64,000 bases of DNA from Arthrobacter sp. 9AX (GTDB lineage Bacteria > Actinomycetota > Actinomycetes > Actinomycetales > Micrococcaceae), in the NCBI RefSeq assembly GCF_902506095.1, contig NZ_LR733293.1, positions 2,644,487 through 2,708,486 of the forward strand. Direction: 5' to 3'. Below, in pieces: positions 18,498-27,531 of this stretch (position 1 is the first letter of the stretch; each line of letters opens with the position of its first letter). The notes under the pieces were generated by a model that was given only the letters and a program-made list of their open reading frames with translations, was not told where the DNA came from and did no database searches. A program made the translations under genes and the position numbers.

Positions 18498-19184
18498 ATG
18501 GTCAGTATGTTGTCGGTCCTTCCTTCCGCCGCCAGTGATCCGGACGGGGTGAGCATCACGGGCATCGTGATCAGCCTCGGCGTGGGCGTTGCGGTGTGGC
18601 TGGTTGCCACTTTCGTCATCTCCCGAATCACCCGGCGCGTGGCGTCGGGCAGCAACTTCTTCAAGACGCGCACGTTCAAGTGGGTTGCACCGGCCCTGCG
18701 CGCCCTGGACCACGAACGGCGCGTACAGCGGGCCGAAACCATCGGCTCCCTGCTGAACAGCGTGGTGGGGGTACTGGTGGTCATCATCACAGGTATGTAT
18801 GTGCTGCAGAACCTCGACATCAACATCGCCCCGCTGCTCACCAGCGTGGGCATCCTGGGTGTGGCCATCGGTTTCGGCGCCCAGCAGCTCATCCGCGACT
18901 TCCTGGCGGGGATTTTTATTACCATTGAAGACCAATACGGCATCGGCGACGTTATCGAAACCAGTGAGGTTGTTGGTGTGGTGGAGTCCATGGGCCTGCG
19001 CATCACCCGCGTGCGGTCCGACGACGGCGCCATCTGGTACCTGCGCAACGGCGAGATCCTGCGCGTGGGCAACCGTTCCCAGGGCAACTACGTTCCCCTG
19101 CACGAGTCAGCCGATGGAACCACGGACCAGGCCAGCGACCACGGCGCCGAGAACAAAAAGACTGACCAGAAAGCCGGAGACTAG
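18498..19184 (+). CDS. Small-conductance mechanosensitive channel (MscS family), short form
   Basis: Osmotic safety valve in the membrane. 228 residues with about three membrane helices; the pore helix segment LLTSVGILGVAIGFGAQQLIRDFLAG and the beta domain (ITIEDQYGIGDVIE, RNGEILRVGN) are intact. The chain ends soon after the beta domain with a charged Asp/Glu/Lys tail, so the C-terminal alpha/beta vestibule domain of E. coli MscS is absent. The stop is 2 nt from the glbO start, indicating an operon. AGGAG lies 12 nt before the ATG. Confidence 0.88.
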   Translation: MVSMLSVLPSAASDPDGVSITGIVISLGVGVAVWLVATFVISRITRRVASGSNFFKTRTFKWVAPALRALDHERRVQRAETIGSLLNSVVGVLVVIITGMYVLQNLDINIAPLLTSVGILGVAIGFGAQQLIRDFLAGIFITIEDQYGIGDVIETSEVVGVVESMGLRITRVRSDDGAIWYLRNGEILRVGNRSQGNYVPLHESADGTTDQASDHGAENKKTDQKAGD

Positions 19185-19186
19185 CC

Positions 19187-19639
19187 ATGACCATCCCCGT
19201 CGAACCGCAGCGGCCCCGGCAGCTCATGCAGAACGATCCGTTCAGCCAGCCCGGCTACACCGACAACTTCTATGACGCCGTGGGCGGCCACGAGACCTTC
19301 GTGAAGCTGATCGACGTCTTTTACGACGGCGTGGCAACGGATCCGCTGCTGCGTCCCATGTACCCGGAAGAGGACCTGGGCCCGGCCAAGCGGCGGTTCC
19401 TGATGTTCCTTGAGCAGTACTGGGGCGGTCCCACCACGTACGGGGAAGAGCGCGGCCACCCCCGGCTGCGGATGCGGCACATGCCGTTCAAGGTCACGCC
19501 GGAGGCGAAGGACCGCTGGCTGTTCCACATGCGCGCCGCCGTGGATGCCCTGGATCTGCCGCCGCTCTACGAAGGAACCCTTTGGGACTACATGGAGCGT
19601 GCGGCCCTGTCCATGGTGAACAGCCCGGCCGCTCAGTGA
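19187..19639 (+). CDS. glbO: Group II truncated haemoglobin (GlbO type)
   Basis: Oxygen- or redox-linked haem protein, 150 residues. The distal FYDGVATDPLLRPMYP, the YWGGPTTYGEERGHPRLRMRH segment (Tyr/Trp pocket and proximal His) and the C-terminal WDYMERAA match mycobacterial GlbO. It follows mscS by 2 nt and should be co-transcribed with it. I see no specific operator. Confidence 0.93.
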   Translation: MTIPVEPQRPRQLMQNDPFSQPGYTDNFYDAVGGHETFVKLIDVFYDGVATDPLLRPMYPEEDLGPAKRRFLMFLEQYWGGPTTYGEERGHPRLRMRHMPFKVTPEAKDRWLFHMRAAVDALDLPPLYEGTLWDYMERAALSMVNSPAAQ

Positions 19640-19664
19640 TGCCTGCCGGCCCGAACCTTTGCTG

Positions 19665-20324
19665 CTACAGCAGCCCGCTGCCCGTCCGGGCCAGGACGTG
19701 TCCGCGGGGACCGGACAGCCGGAACCAGCGCCCGGCGCGGTAGAGCTTCTGGTCACCGTTGCCCAGGAACCCCAGGGCGAAGGCCGCGAAGGCAGCACCT
19801 GCCGGGAGCCCGGTCTCATCAAGTTGCCGGCCCCAGACAGCGGCCCGGGCGTTGTTCACCATGATGGCGCCGGGCTTGTCCGGCACCATTCCAGCCACCT
19901 CTGCGATGCCGGCCTCTGCGGCATCCCGCAGCGCCGCGTCGCTGCGCGAACCCAGCAGTTCCCACCCGCTCCTGGGAGCGCCCACCCCGGTCCAGGATTC
20001 GGTGACGGTGGACGGCGGAACCGGCAACTCGACGTCGTCCTCCCCTGCCCGGGCGAGGCGGTCCAGTACCGCCGCCAGGGGGACGGTGACGTCCGCCCCG
20101 GACGGCTCCGCCAGTTCCATGGTGCGCAGCCCCAGGATGGTGGGCGTCGCTTCGCCGAGAATCCGTGGCCGCAGTACGCAGACGTATGCGGCGAGGACGG
20201 AACCTGCAGCCTGAAGCCGGATGGCGCCGTCGTCGATTGACTTGGCCCGCGTGGCAAAAGTCTTCAGGTCGGCGAGATCCCGGGGATCGGCGAAGCGGAA
20301 GGACGAGGTGAGTAGATCAGACAC
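19665..20324 (-). CDS. Conserved actinobacterial hypothetical protein
   Basis: About 219 residues from the GTG at 20322-20324 (beginning VSDLLTSSFRFADPRD). An upstream ATG at 20384 would add 20 residues and reach to within 3 bp of the divergent tesB start. No signal peptide or membrane helix. RTMELAEPSG and AAVWGRQLDETGLP look like conserved cores, and the protein resembles uncharacterised actinobacterial proteins found beside acyl-CoA thioesterases. I cannot assign a function. Confidence 0.65.
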   Translation of the reverse strand: MSDLLTSSFRFADPRDLADLKTFATRAKSIDDGAIRLQAAGSVLAAYVCVLRPRILGEATPTILGLRTMELAEPSGADVTVPLAAVLDRLARAGEDDVELPVPPSTVTESWTGVGAPRSGWELLGSRSDAALRDAAEAGIAEVAGMVPDKPGAIMVNNARAAVWGRQLDETGLPAGAAFAAFALGFLGNGDQKLYRAGRWFRLSGPRGHVLARTGSGLL

Positions 20325-20387
20325 ACCAAGAACACTACCGGCTGGACCTTTGTTGAGCAGTGCCGGGGTGCCGTCTAGAGTCAAACC

Positions 20388-21368
20388 ATGACAGAAGCCG
20401 ACGCTGAAATCCTGGCGCTTACCGACCCGGATCCCACCTCATCGCTCATCACCCTTCTCGACCTTGGTGAGCTGGAGGGTGCCCGGACGGACGAGGACAT
20501 CTTCCTGGGCCCGTCCCAGCAGCAGCCGCACCACCGGGTGTTCGGCGGCCAGGTGCTGGCACAGTCACTCATCGCGTCCATCAGGACGGTGGCGCCGGAC
20601 CGTTTTGTGCATTCGATGCACGGCTACTTCCTGCGGCCGGGAGATGCGAACAAGCCCATCACCTTCGGGGTGCAGCGCCTCCGGGACGGCAGGTCCTTCT
20701 CCGCCCGGCGGGTCCACGCCTACCAGGAAGGCGTGCCCATCCTGTCGATGATCGCCTCCTTCCAGGGAGAAGACGAAGGCATCGAGCACGAATCGGCGAT
20801 GCCCAGCGGCATTCCCGACCCCGAGTCCCTGCCCAGCACCGCTGACCTGCTGGGCAAATTCGACCATCCGGTGGCGAGGCACTGGGCCTATGAACGGCCC
20901 TTCGACATCCGGCACGTTGATCCGCCGCTGTACGTGTCGGCCCACGGCGAGAGGGAAGCACGCAACGCCGTGTGGATGAAGACCTTTGGTCCCATGCCGG
21001 ACAATCCCAACCTGCACCGGGCGGCGCTGGCGTACGCGAGCGACTACACCCTGCTGGAGTCCATCCTGCGGCGGCACGGGCTGAGCTGGATCACGCCGGG
21101 GATGAACGTCGCGAGCCTGGACCACGCCATGTGGTGGCACCGGCCCGCCCGCGTGGACGAATGGCTGCTCTACGTGCAGGAATCGCCCAGCGCCCAAGGC
21201 GCCCGCGGGCTGGCCACCGGCAAGATCTTCAACCGGGCGGGGCAGCATGTGGCGTCCGTGGCGCAGGAGGGGATGGTCCGCGTACCCACTGACTTGAAGA
21301 ACAAAGTGGTGGGCGCCTTCCAGGCAAAGGTGATGGAGCACCAGATCCGCAAGGCGGCCAAGGACTGA
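20388..21368 (+). CDS. tesB: Acyl-CoA thioesterase II
   Basis: Hydrolyses acyl-CoA to free acid and CoA. 326 residues forming a double hot-dog fold. HRVFGGQVLAQSL near residue 50, HSMHGYFLRPGD near 75, YASDYTLLES near 220 and SLDHAMWWHRP near 245 (active-site Asp-His region) are characteristic of TesB. The ATG at 20388 is the first in frame. It is terminated by the strong hairpin at 21386. Confidence 0.93.
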   Translation: MTEADAEILALTDPDPTSSLITLLDLGELEGARTDEDIFLGPSQQQPHHRVFGGQVLAQSLIASIRTVAPDRFVHSMHGYFLRPGDANKPITFGVQRLRDGRSFSARRVHAYQEGVPILSMIASFQGEDEGIEHESAMPSGIPDPESLPSTADLLGKFDHPVARHWAYERPFDIRHVDPPLYVSAHGEREARNAVWMKTFGPMPDNPNLHRAALAYASDYTLLESILRRHGLSWITPGMNVASLDHAMWWHRPARVDEWLLYVQESPSAQGARGLATGKIFNRAGQHVASVAQEGMVRVPTDLKNKVVGAFQAKVMEHQIRKAAKD

Positions 21369-21385
21369 CATTGCGGCCTCAACGT

Positions 21386-21427
21386 CAACAGGCCGGCACC
21401 TTTCGAAGGTGCCGGCCTGTTGTTTGT
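21386..21427 (+). terminator. Terminator between tesB and ettA
   Basis: Fifteen-bp stem CAACAGGCCGGCACC / GGTGCCGGCCTGTTG with a 7-nt loop (21386-21422), then TTTGTTC. It also lies downstream of ettA on the other strand. Confidence 0.88.
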
Positions 21428-21459
21428 TCGCTCTGCCGCTGCTTGGTCGCGGGTGAGGC

Positions 21460-23142
21460 TTAGTCGCGGGTGAGGCGTCGGTGTGTGACGCGGTGCGGCT
21501 TGGCCGCGTCCGGTCCCAGCCGCTCCACCTTGTTCTCCTCGTAGGATTCGAAGTTGCCCTCGAACCAGTACCACTTGGAGGGGTTCTCCTCGTCACCTTC
21601 ATAAGCGAGGATGTGGGTGGCCACCCGGTCCAGGAACCAGCGGTCGTGGGAGACCACCACGGCGCAGCCCGGGAATTCCAGCAGCGCGTTTTCGAGGCTG
21701 CTGAGGGTTTCGACGTCGAGGTCGTTGGTGGGTTCGTCCAGGAGCAGCAGGTTGCCGCCCTGCTTCAGGGTGAGCGCGAGGTTCAGGCGGTTGCGCTCAC
21801 CGCCGGAGAGCACACCGGCCTTCTTCTGCTGGTCCGGGCCCTTGAAGCCGAAGGCGGCAACATAGGCGCGGGACGGCATCTCCACGTGCCCCACCTGGAT
21901 GAAGTCCAGGCCGTCCGAGACAACTTCCCACAGCGTCTTGTTGGGGTCGATGCCGCCGCGGCTCTGGTCAGCGTAGGAGATCTTGACCGAATCGCCGATC
22001 TTCAGGTCGCCGCCGTCGAGCGGCTCCAGGCCAACAATGGTCTTGAACAGCGTGGTCTTGCCCACGCCGTTGGGACCAATGACGCCCACGATGCCGTTGC
22101 GGGGCAGGGTGAAGGACAGGCCGTCGATCAGGGTCCGGTCCTCGAAGCCCTTCTGCAGGTTCTTGGCCTCGAGCACCAGGCCACCCAGGCGGGGTCCCGG
22201 CGGGATCTGGATTTCCTCGAAGTCCAGCTTGCGGGTCCGGTCTGCCTCGGCGGCCATCTCCTCGTAGCGGGCCAGGCGGGCCTTTGACTTGGTCTGGCGG
22301 CCTTTCGCGTTGGACCGCACCCAATCCAGTTCCTCGGCAAGCCGTTTGGCCTGCTTGGCGTCCTTCTTGCCCTGGATTTCCAGGCGGGCGCGCTTCTTTT
22401 CGAGGTAGGTGGAGTAGTTGCCCTCATACGGGTAGAGGTGGCCGCGGTCCACTTCGGCGATCCACTCGGCCACGTGGTCCAGGAAGTACCGGTCGTGGGT
22501 GACGGCCAGGACTGCGCCGGAGTAGGTGGAGAGGTGCTGTTCGAGCCACAGCACGCTTTCGGCGTCCAGGTGGTTGGTGGGCTCGTCCAGGAGCAGCAGG
22601 TCCGGCTTCTGCAGGAGCAGCTTGCAGAGTGCTACGCGGCGGCGTTCACCACCGGAAAGGTTGGTGACGTCGGCGTCGGCCGGCGGGCAGCGGAGGGCGT
22701 CCATGGCCTGTTCCAGCTGGGAGTCCAGGTCCCACGCATCCGCGGCGTCGATGGCTTCCTGCAGCTGCCCCATCTCCTCGAGAAGGGTGTCGTAGTCAGC
22801 GTCGGGGCTGGCCATTTCCTCGGAGATTTCGTTGAAGCGCTGGATCTTGCCGTAGATCTCGCCCACGCCTTCCTGGACGTTGCCCAGGACGGTTTTTTCT
22901 TCGTTCAGGGGTGGTTCCTGAAGGAGGATGCCCACGGTGTAGCCGGGGCTGAGCCGGGCCTCACCGTTGGAGGGGGTGTCCAGCCCGGCCATGATCTTCA
23001 GGATGGTGGACTTACCGGCACCGTTCGGGCCCACAACACCGATCTTGGCGCCGGGAAAGAAGGACATGCTTACGTCGTCAAGAATGAGTTTTTCGCCAAC
23101 GGCTTTTCGGGCCTTGGTCATTGTGTAGATAAATTCCGCCAT
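21460..23142 (-). CDS. ettA: ABC-F translational throttle ATPase EttA
   Basis: Ribosome-associated ATPase that gates the first elongation step according to energy state. About 560 residues with two ABC domains and no membrane helices. Walker A motifs are VGPNGAGKST (near 40) and IGPNGVGKTT (near 350); the signatures are NLSGGERRR and VLSGGERNR. The inter-domain arm and linker (RARLEIQGKKDAKQAKRL) fit EttA rather than Uup. I chose the ATG at 23140-23142 (MAEFIYTMTK), the standard EttA start, over an extension 12 codons upstream. Confidence 0.95.
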   Translation of the reverse strand: MAEFIYTMTKARKAVGEKLILDDVSMSFFPGAKIGVVGPNGAGKSTILKIMAGLDTPSNGEARLSPGYTVGILLQEPPLNEEKTVLGNVQEGVGEIYGKIQRFNEISEEMASPDADYDTLLEEMGQLQEAIDAADAWDLDSQLEQAMDALRCPPADADVTNLSGGERRRVALCKLLLQKPDLLLLDEPTNHLDAESVLWLEQHLSTYSGAVLAVTHDRYFLDHVAEWIAEVDRGHLYPYEGNYSTYLEKKRARLEIQGKKDAKQAKRLAEELDWVRSNAKGRQTKSKARLARYEEMAAEADRTRKLDFEEIQIPPGPRLGGLVLEAKNLQKGFEDRTLIDGLSFTLPRNGIVGVIGPNGVGKTTLFKTIVGLEPLDGGDLKIGDSVKISYADQSRGGIDPNKTLWEVVSDGLDFIQVGHVEMPSRAYVAAFGFKGPDQQKKAGVLSGGERNRLNLALTLKQGGNLLLLDEPTNDLDVETLSSLENALLEFPGCAVVVSHDRWFLDRVATHILAYEGDEENPSKWYWFEGNFESYEENKVERLGPDAAKPHRVTHRRLTRD

Positions 23143-23194
23143 GGTTCCAAATCTAGTGGGTCGGCGGGCATATCTCACATTCGGTGCAGCACGG

Positions 23195-24010
23195 TCAGGA
23201 GCCTACAAAGCACTTGCCGCTGGCCAGTACCGGCAGGACGGTTACCGTGACAGCGCCGTCACGGACCTGCCCGATGACGCAGTCCTTTCCGTGGAGGACT
23301 GCGGCTTCGATGGCGTCGGCTTCAAGGCCGGTGGGTGTACGGCTTTGCGAAACCTGCAACGACGCCGGCGCGATCCCCGCCCCCGTGAGGGCATCTGTTA
23401 CCTGCGCGGTGGCCGGTTTTGGCGATCCCGCGGCCAGCCTTCCCAGCGCGTCCGTCACGGTCTTTGTGACCGTGACGGTGGCGGCGGCCTCCGCTGCCAT
23501 GGCGGACGGCACTCCGGATGCATCGGCCAGTGGTCCGGCAGCCCCGGTTTCCGTTGCTGCCGGAGCTGCACCGGCTGATGCTGCCGCGGTTGCCGGTCCG
23601 GATGAATCATGCTGGACTTGGGGCGTTCCGCCAACACACCCGGACAAACCCGCCAGCAGCGCGACGGCGGCGGTTGCCAGGACCAAACAGCGTGTGGCGG
23701 TGGGCCAAACAGCTGTGCGATCGGCTGCTGCTCGTCGGATTGCGGCAGGGACTGGAGCTTCAGGGACCTGAGCTGCAGCGGCCGGGAACGCTGCTGCCGA
23801 AGCCGCAGGGGCGGCAGACACTGCACCGGCTGTGGTGTTCTGCCGGTGGTCAGGGGTAAGCCGCATGCTGCCATTCTGCCACGCCTCCACAGACCAGCTT
23901 TCCGTCCTGGGGTTCATGACCTTGGCGGACAGGGTGCAGCCGGGGGGTGCTGCAACCCTGACCGCCAAGGAGCCGAGGGAGCCCAGGGGCGTTGACAGGG
24001 GGCACCTCAA
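23195..24010 (-). CDS. DUF6993-like membrane-anchored or lipoprotein-like protein
   Basis: The C-terminal ~75 residues (GIAPASLQVSQSR, CVIGQVRDG, VLASGKCFVG) resemble DUF6993 of actinobacteria, an exported domain of unknown role. A hydrophobic segment CLVLATAAVALLAGLSGC near residues 107-124 ends in a lipobox-like LSGC. If translation starts at TTG 24010, overlapping the ssb stop (TTGA), this is an internal anchor. If it starts at ATG 23866 it is still about 60 residues in. The 5' segment has high third-position GC like real coding DNA, so I keep the longer form. The middle is Ala/Pro-rich. Confidence 0.6.
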   Translation of the reverse strand: MRCPLSTPLGSLGSLAVRVAAPPGCTLSAKVMNPRTESWSVEAWQNGSMRLTPDHRQNTTAGAVSAAPAASAAAFPAAAAQVPEAPVPAAIRRAAADRTAVWPTATRCLVLATAAVALLAGLSGCVGGTPQVQHDSSGPATAAASAGAAPAATETGAAGPLADASGVPSAMAAEAAATVTVTKTVTDALGRLAAGSPKPATAQVTDALTGAGIAPASLQVSQSRTPTGLEADAIEAAVLHGKDCVIGQVRDGAVTVTVLPVLASGKCFVGS

Positions 24011-24567
24011 ACCGGGGAGTCGGCGAGCTCCCCCGTTTCGAGGTCGAGGGCGAGCAGGTCGCCGTTGGCGTCCTCGACATAGGCCGCAGCCGGATCTCCG
24101 CCCTCAGCGCTGTCATCGTCGCTGTCCGCGGGTTCATCAAAAGGTCCTTCCTGCCCGGCCTGACGGCTGGCGTCGAGGGGTGGCTCCGGTTCCACGAGCG
24201 AAAGGAGCGGCTTCTTGGAGGACCGGGTGAAGTTGGCCGTCCCCAGCGTAAGGTCATGCCCAACGGCGTCAGCATCAATGGTGTGCGAGTAATAAACCCT
24301 TCCGTCCCTCTCCCAGCTGCGGATCCTCAGCGTGCCCACCACGATGACGGGATGGCCTTTCCGGATGCTGCAGCCCATGTTGCCGGCGAGATGGCGGTAA
24401 CCCTGGACCGTGAACCAGTTGGTGTGACCGTCCACCCACTGTCCGTCCTTGTCGCGCCGACGCGAGTTGGAAGCGATCCGGAATTCGGCGGTGGCCACTC
24501 CCCCGGGTGTTGTGCCGCTTGTGATATCGGTGGCAACAAAGCCCTTGATCGTTATGGTGTCGTTCAT
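24007..24567 (-). CDS. ssb: Single-stranded DNA-binding protein (SSB paralogue)
   Basis: OB-fold protein of 186 residues. The N-terminal ITIKGFVATD, the NWFTVQGYRHLAGN block and the RDGRVYYSHTIDADAVGHDL segment are SSB hallmarks. The tail is acidic (ADSDDDSAEGGDP) but ends ELADSPV, without the DDDIPF-type tip that recruits repair proteins. This suggests an accessory SSB, for example for recombination or transformation, with the main SSB elsewhere. The stop overlaps the TTG start of the next gene. Confidence 0.85.
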   Translation of the reverse strand: MNDTITIKGFVATDITSGTTPGGVATAEFRIASNSRRRDKDGQWVDGHTNWFTVQGYRHLAGNMGCSIRKGHPVIVVGTLRIRSWERDGRVYYSHTIDADAVGHDLTLGTANFTRSSKKPLLSLVEPEPPLDASRQAGQEGPFDEPADSDDDSAEGGDPAAAYVEDANGDLLALDLETGELADSPV

Positions 24568-24778
24568 CTCTATGTCCTGTCTCCATGTGGTTCTGCCCTA
24601 GCTGGCAAGACCAGCATGGGCCTGGCGCAATCTGCGGGGCAGGCAGGAGTCCGCCTATGTGCAAAACCCGGGCCCGCCGCGGCCTGTGGAGGATCAGTGG
24701 GTGCCGCGCACAAAATGACGGCGCCCGGACGGCGGGCAATGTAAACTTTTTGAGGCTCCGGAATTCACCTCCGGAACT

Positions 24779-24854
24779 GCCTCAGTAGCTCAGGGGATAG
24801 AGCAGCGGCCTTCTAATCCGCCGGTCGGGGGTTCGATTCCCTCCTGGGGCACCA
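24779..24854 (+). tRNA. tRNA-Arg (anticodon TCT)
   Basis: Acceptor GCCTCAG/CTGGGGC, D-arm GCTCAGGGGATAGAGC, anticodon loop CTTCTAA and T-arm GGGGGTTCGATTCCCTC. Discriminator A (24851), CCA encoded. The top of the anticodon stem has a C-T mismatch, seen also in related tRNA-Arg genes. Confidence 0.94.
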
Positions 24855-24860
24855 ATGGCG

Positions 24861-24890
24861 AAACGCCCCGGTCCAAGGACCGGGGCGTTT
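24861..24890 (+). terminator. Terminator of tRNA-Arg
   Basis: AAACGCCCCGGTCC-aa-GGACCGGGGCGTTT hairpin directly after the tRNA; the T-run is only TTT plus a later TTTT. Confidence 0.8.
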
Positions 24891-24977
24891 CAGCATTTTC
24901 TGCCGGATGCTACTTACAGTCGCCAAAAGGGCAGCGAACCAGCAATAAGCGATGGAGCAACGCGGAGCGGGACCATA

Positions 24978-26207
24978 TTAGGGCTGCAGGCGGTGCGGCG
25001 CTTCCACCAGGGAACGGACCACGCTCCCGGCGGCGCCCAGCAGCGCCCCGCCCTCTTCCACGGCTGCGATGGTGATGTGGTCGGGGAAGACTTTTCCGGG
25101 TGCGTACTTTGCCAGGCTTTCGCTGAGGGAAGGGCGAAGCCACCGCTCCAGGACGGCGAAGTGGCCGCCGAGCACCACTGCCTGGATGTTCACCACCCGG
25201 GCGGTGGATGCTACCGCCACTCCGAGTGACCTCCCTGCCCCCTCGACCGCGCGCAATGCTTCCGGCTTCCCCTCAGCGAGCGCAGCCACCAGCGCGGACA
25301 TACTCTCCGACCTCGGCTGCCCTTTCGCGTCAATGCCGGCAGCCGCGAAGATGGCGTCCTGCCCCGCGATGGTCTCCAGGCAGCCTGTGCCGCCGCATGA
25401 GCACAGGATGCCCTGGGGGTCGACCACGATATGGCCCACCTCGCCGGCATGTCCTTCCGGGCCCGTGAAAAGCTCCGACCTGATGACCAGGCCGCCACCG
25501 ACGCCCACCTCGCCGGAGAGGAACAGGAAGTCGCGCCTGTCGGCGGGTCCACGGGCCAGCTCAGCGAGGGCGGCAGCATTGGCCTCATTAAAGAGGGTCA
25601 CGCCCAAGGGCAGGTTCGGCAGCAGCCGGTCAAGGTCGAGTTCGACGTCCAGCCAGCCGAGGTTTGGCGCGGCAATGACAGTGGCGTTGCCCGCGTCCAC
25701 AAGTCCGGGAACGGCCAGTCCGCCCCCGAGGACTTCCACCCCCCTTTCGAGGGCAGTCTTCCGGACCTCCGCCGCGAGGTCAGCGAGGGCGGCCATTACC
25801 GGAGCGCTCTCACTCTCCCGGTTGTCCCGCTCGCGGATTTCCTGCAGGACCACCGCCCCGGAAAGGTCCGTCACGCCCGCGGCGATGTAGTCAACGTTGA
25901 TTTCCATGCCTATCACCCCGCGGGCCGGATTCAACTCCAGGCCGACTCCCGGCCGGCCACGTTCCCCATGGGAGTTCAGCCCCATTTCGCGCAGGATTCC
26001 GGTACCAAGAAGGTCCAGGACAATGCTCGACACCGAGGCCTTGGTCAGCCCTGTGGCTCCCGCGACCTGTGCCCGGGTCAGATGCGACCCTGCCGGGGCC
26101 TGCGCAATCCTGCCCAGGACAAGGGCGAGGTTGCTCCTGCGTACGTCGCCCATGCTTCCCGGCACGCCGGCGTCGGGCGGGGCAGGTGCTGCTGCGGTAT
26201 TGGCCAT
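24978..26207 (-). CDS. xylR: ROK-family transcriptional repressor, XylR-like
   Basis: 409 residues. An N-terminal winged helix-turn-helix (LTRAQVAGATGLTKASVSSIV, near 43-63) precedes a ROK sugar-kinase-like domain. The ROK zinc motif CSCGGTGCLE is near residue 272, preceded by GHAGEVGHIVVDP. It is divergent from xylA-xylB, so it most likely represses them and is released by D-xylose. AGGAGG precedes the ATG by 5 nt. The gene symbol is inferred from position and family. Confidence 0.9.
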   Translation of the reverse strand: MANTAAAPAPPDAGVPGSMGDVRRSNLALVLGRIAQAPAGSHLTRAQVAGATGLTKASVSSIVLDLLGTGILREMGLNSHGERGRPGVGLELNPARGVIGMEINVDYIAAGVTDLSGAVVLQEIRERDNRESESAPVMAALADLAAEVRKTALERGVEVLGGGLAVPGLVDAGNATVIAAPNLGWLDVELDLDRLLPNLPLGVTLFNEANAAALAELARGPADRRDFLFLSGEVGVGGGLVIRSELFTGPEGHAGEVGHIVVDPQGILCSCGGTGCLETIAGQDAIFAAAGIDAKGQPRSESMSALVAALAEGKPEALRAVEGAGRSLGVAVASTARVVNIQAVVLGGHFAVLERWLRPSLSESLAKYAPGKVFPDHITIAAVEEGGALLGAAGSVVRSLVEAPHRLQP

Positions 26208-26253
26208 GCCTGCCTCCTGGGATAAATAGTGCTTCGAAAGGTGTCCGTCGCTA

Positions 26254-26283
26254 TTGACCCTAGCCTAGCGTCGCTTATATAGT
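26254..26283 (+). promoter_or_regulatory. Probable xylAB promoter
   Basis: TTGACC (26254-26259) and TATAGT (26278-26283) with 18-bp spacing, about 60 bp before the xylA ATG. Confidence 0.6.
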
Positions 26284-26298
26284 TCAATGAATAAACTA
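26280..26298. promoter_or_regulatory. Putative XylR operator
   Basis: Perfect inverted repeat TAGTT-N9-AACTA that overlaps the -10 box of the xylA promoter and lies between the divergent xylR and xylA genes. TTAGTTT-like half-sites are typical for ROK xylose repressors. Confidence 0.6.
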
Positions 26299-26341
26299 AG
26301 TCGCGCAAAAGGCTGCGGCATTCTGACTGCAAGGACGCATC

Positions 26342-27529
26342 ATGACCCTCACCCCGACCCCTGCCGACAAGTTCACCTTCGGCCTCTGGACTGTTGGCTG
26401 GACCGGTGCTGACCCGTTCGGTGTCGCCACCCGGGCAGCCCTCGACCCGGTGGAAGCCGTCCACAAACTCGCCGAACTCGGCGCGTACGGCATCACCTTC
26501 CACGACAACGACCTGGTCCCCTTCGACGCCACCGCTTCCGAGCGTGACCTGATCCTGAAGAACTTCAAGGCAGCCCTGGCAGAAACCGGCCTGAAGGTCC
26601 CCATGGTCACCACCAACCTGTTCAGCCACCCGGTCTTCAAGGACGGCGGCTTCACGTCCAACGACCGCTCCATCCGCCGCTTCGCGCTGTCCAAGGTGTT
26701 GCGCAACATCGATTCCGCAGCCGAATTCGGCGCCGAAACCTTTGTGATGTGGGGCGGCCGCGAAGGCAGCGAATACGACGGTTCGAAGGACCTCGCTGCA
26801 GCGTTGGACCGGATGAAGGAAGGGGTGGACACCGCCGCGGCCTACATCAAGGACAAGGGCTACAACCTGCGCATCGCGCTGGAGCCCAAGCCGAACGAAC
26901 CCCGGGGCGACATCTTCCTGCCCACCGTGGGCCACGGCCTCGCGTTCATCGCCCAGCTCGAACACGGCGACATCGTGGGCCTGAACCCCGAGACCGGGCA
27001 CGAGCAGATGGCCGGGCTGAATTTCACCCATGGGATCGCCCAGGCCCTCTGGGCCGGCAAGCTCTTCCACATCGACCTCAACGGCCAGCGCGGCATCAAG
27101 TACGACCAGGACCTCGTCTTCGGCCACGGCGACCTGACCAGCGCGTTCTTCACCGTGGACCTGCTCGAAAACGGCTTCCCCAAAGGCGGCCCCCGTTACG
27201 AGGGCCCGCGCCACTTCGACTACAAGCCCTCCCGTACCGACGGCTACGACGGCGTCTGGGAATCCGCCAAGGCCAACATGGCCACCTACCTGCTCCTCAA
27301 GGAACGCGCCCTGGCCTTCCGGGCGGACCCGGAGGTCCAGGCAGCCCTGACCGCATCCGGCGTCGGAGAACTCGCCGAACCCACCCTGGCTGCGGACGAA
27401 ACCGCTGCGGACCTGCTCAAGGACGCCGCAGCGTTCGAGGATTTCGACGCCGACAAGGCCGCCGAGCGCTCCTTCGCGTTCGTCCGCCTCAACCAGCTCG
27501 CCATCGAACACCTGCTCAACGCCCGCTGA
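26342..27529 (+). CDS. xylA: Xylose isomerase
   Basis: Converts D-xylose to D-xylulose. 395 residues, the short class I form typical of Arthrobacter and Streptomyces. The catalytic His lies in [11 protein letters not shown] (near 53). The metal ligands lie in [11 protein letters not shown] (Glu, near 180), GHEQMAGLN (near 220) and FHIDLNGQ (near 244). AAGGA precedes the ATG by about 8 nt. xylB follows after 2 bp. Confidence 0.98.
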   Translation: MTLTPTPADKFTFGLWTVGWTGADPFGVATRAALDPVEAVHKLAELGAYGITFHDNDLVPFDATASERDLILKNFKAALAETGLKVPMVTTNLFSHPVFKDGGFTSNDRSIRRFALSKVLRNIDSAAEFGAETFVMWGGREGSEYDGSKDLAAALDRMKEGVDTAAAYIKDKGYNLRIALEPKPNEPRGDIFLPTVGHGLAFIAQLEHGDIVGLNPETGHEQMAGLNFTHGIAQALWAGKLFHIDLNGQRGIKYDQDLVFGHGDLTSAFFTVDLLENGFPKGGPRYEGPRHFDYKPSRTDGYDGVWESAKANMATYLLLKERALAFRADPEVQAALTASGVGELAEPTLAADETAADLLKDAAAFEDFDADKAAERSFAFVRLNQLAIEHLLNAR

Positions 27530-27531
27530 CC

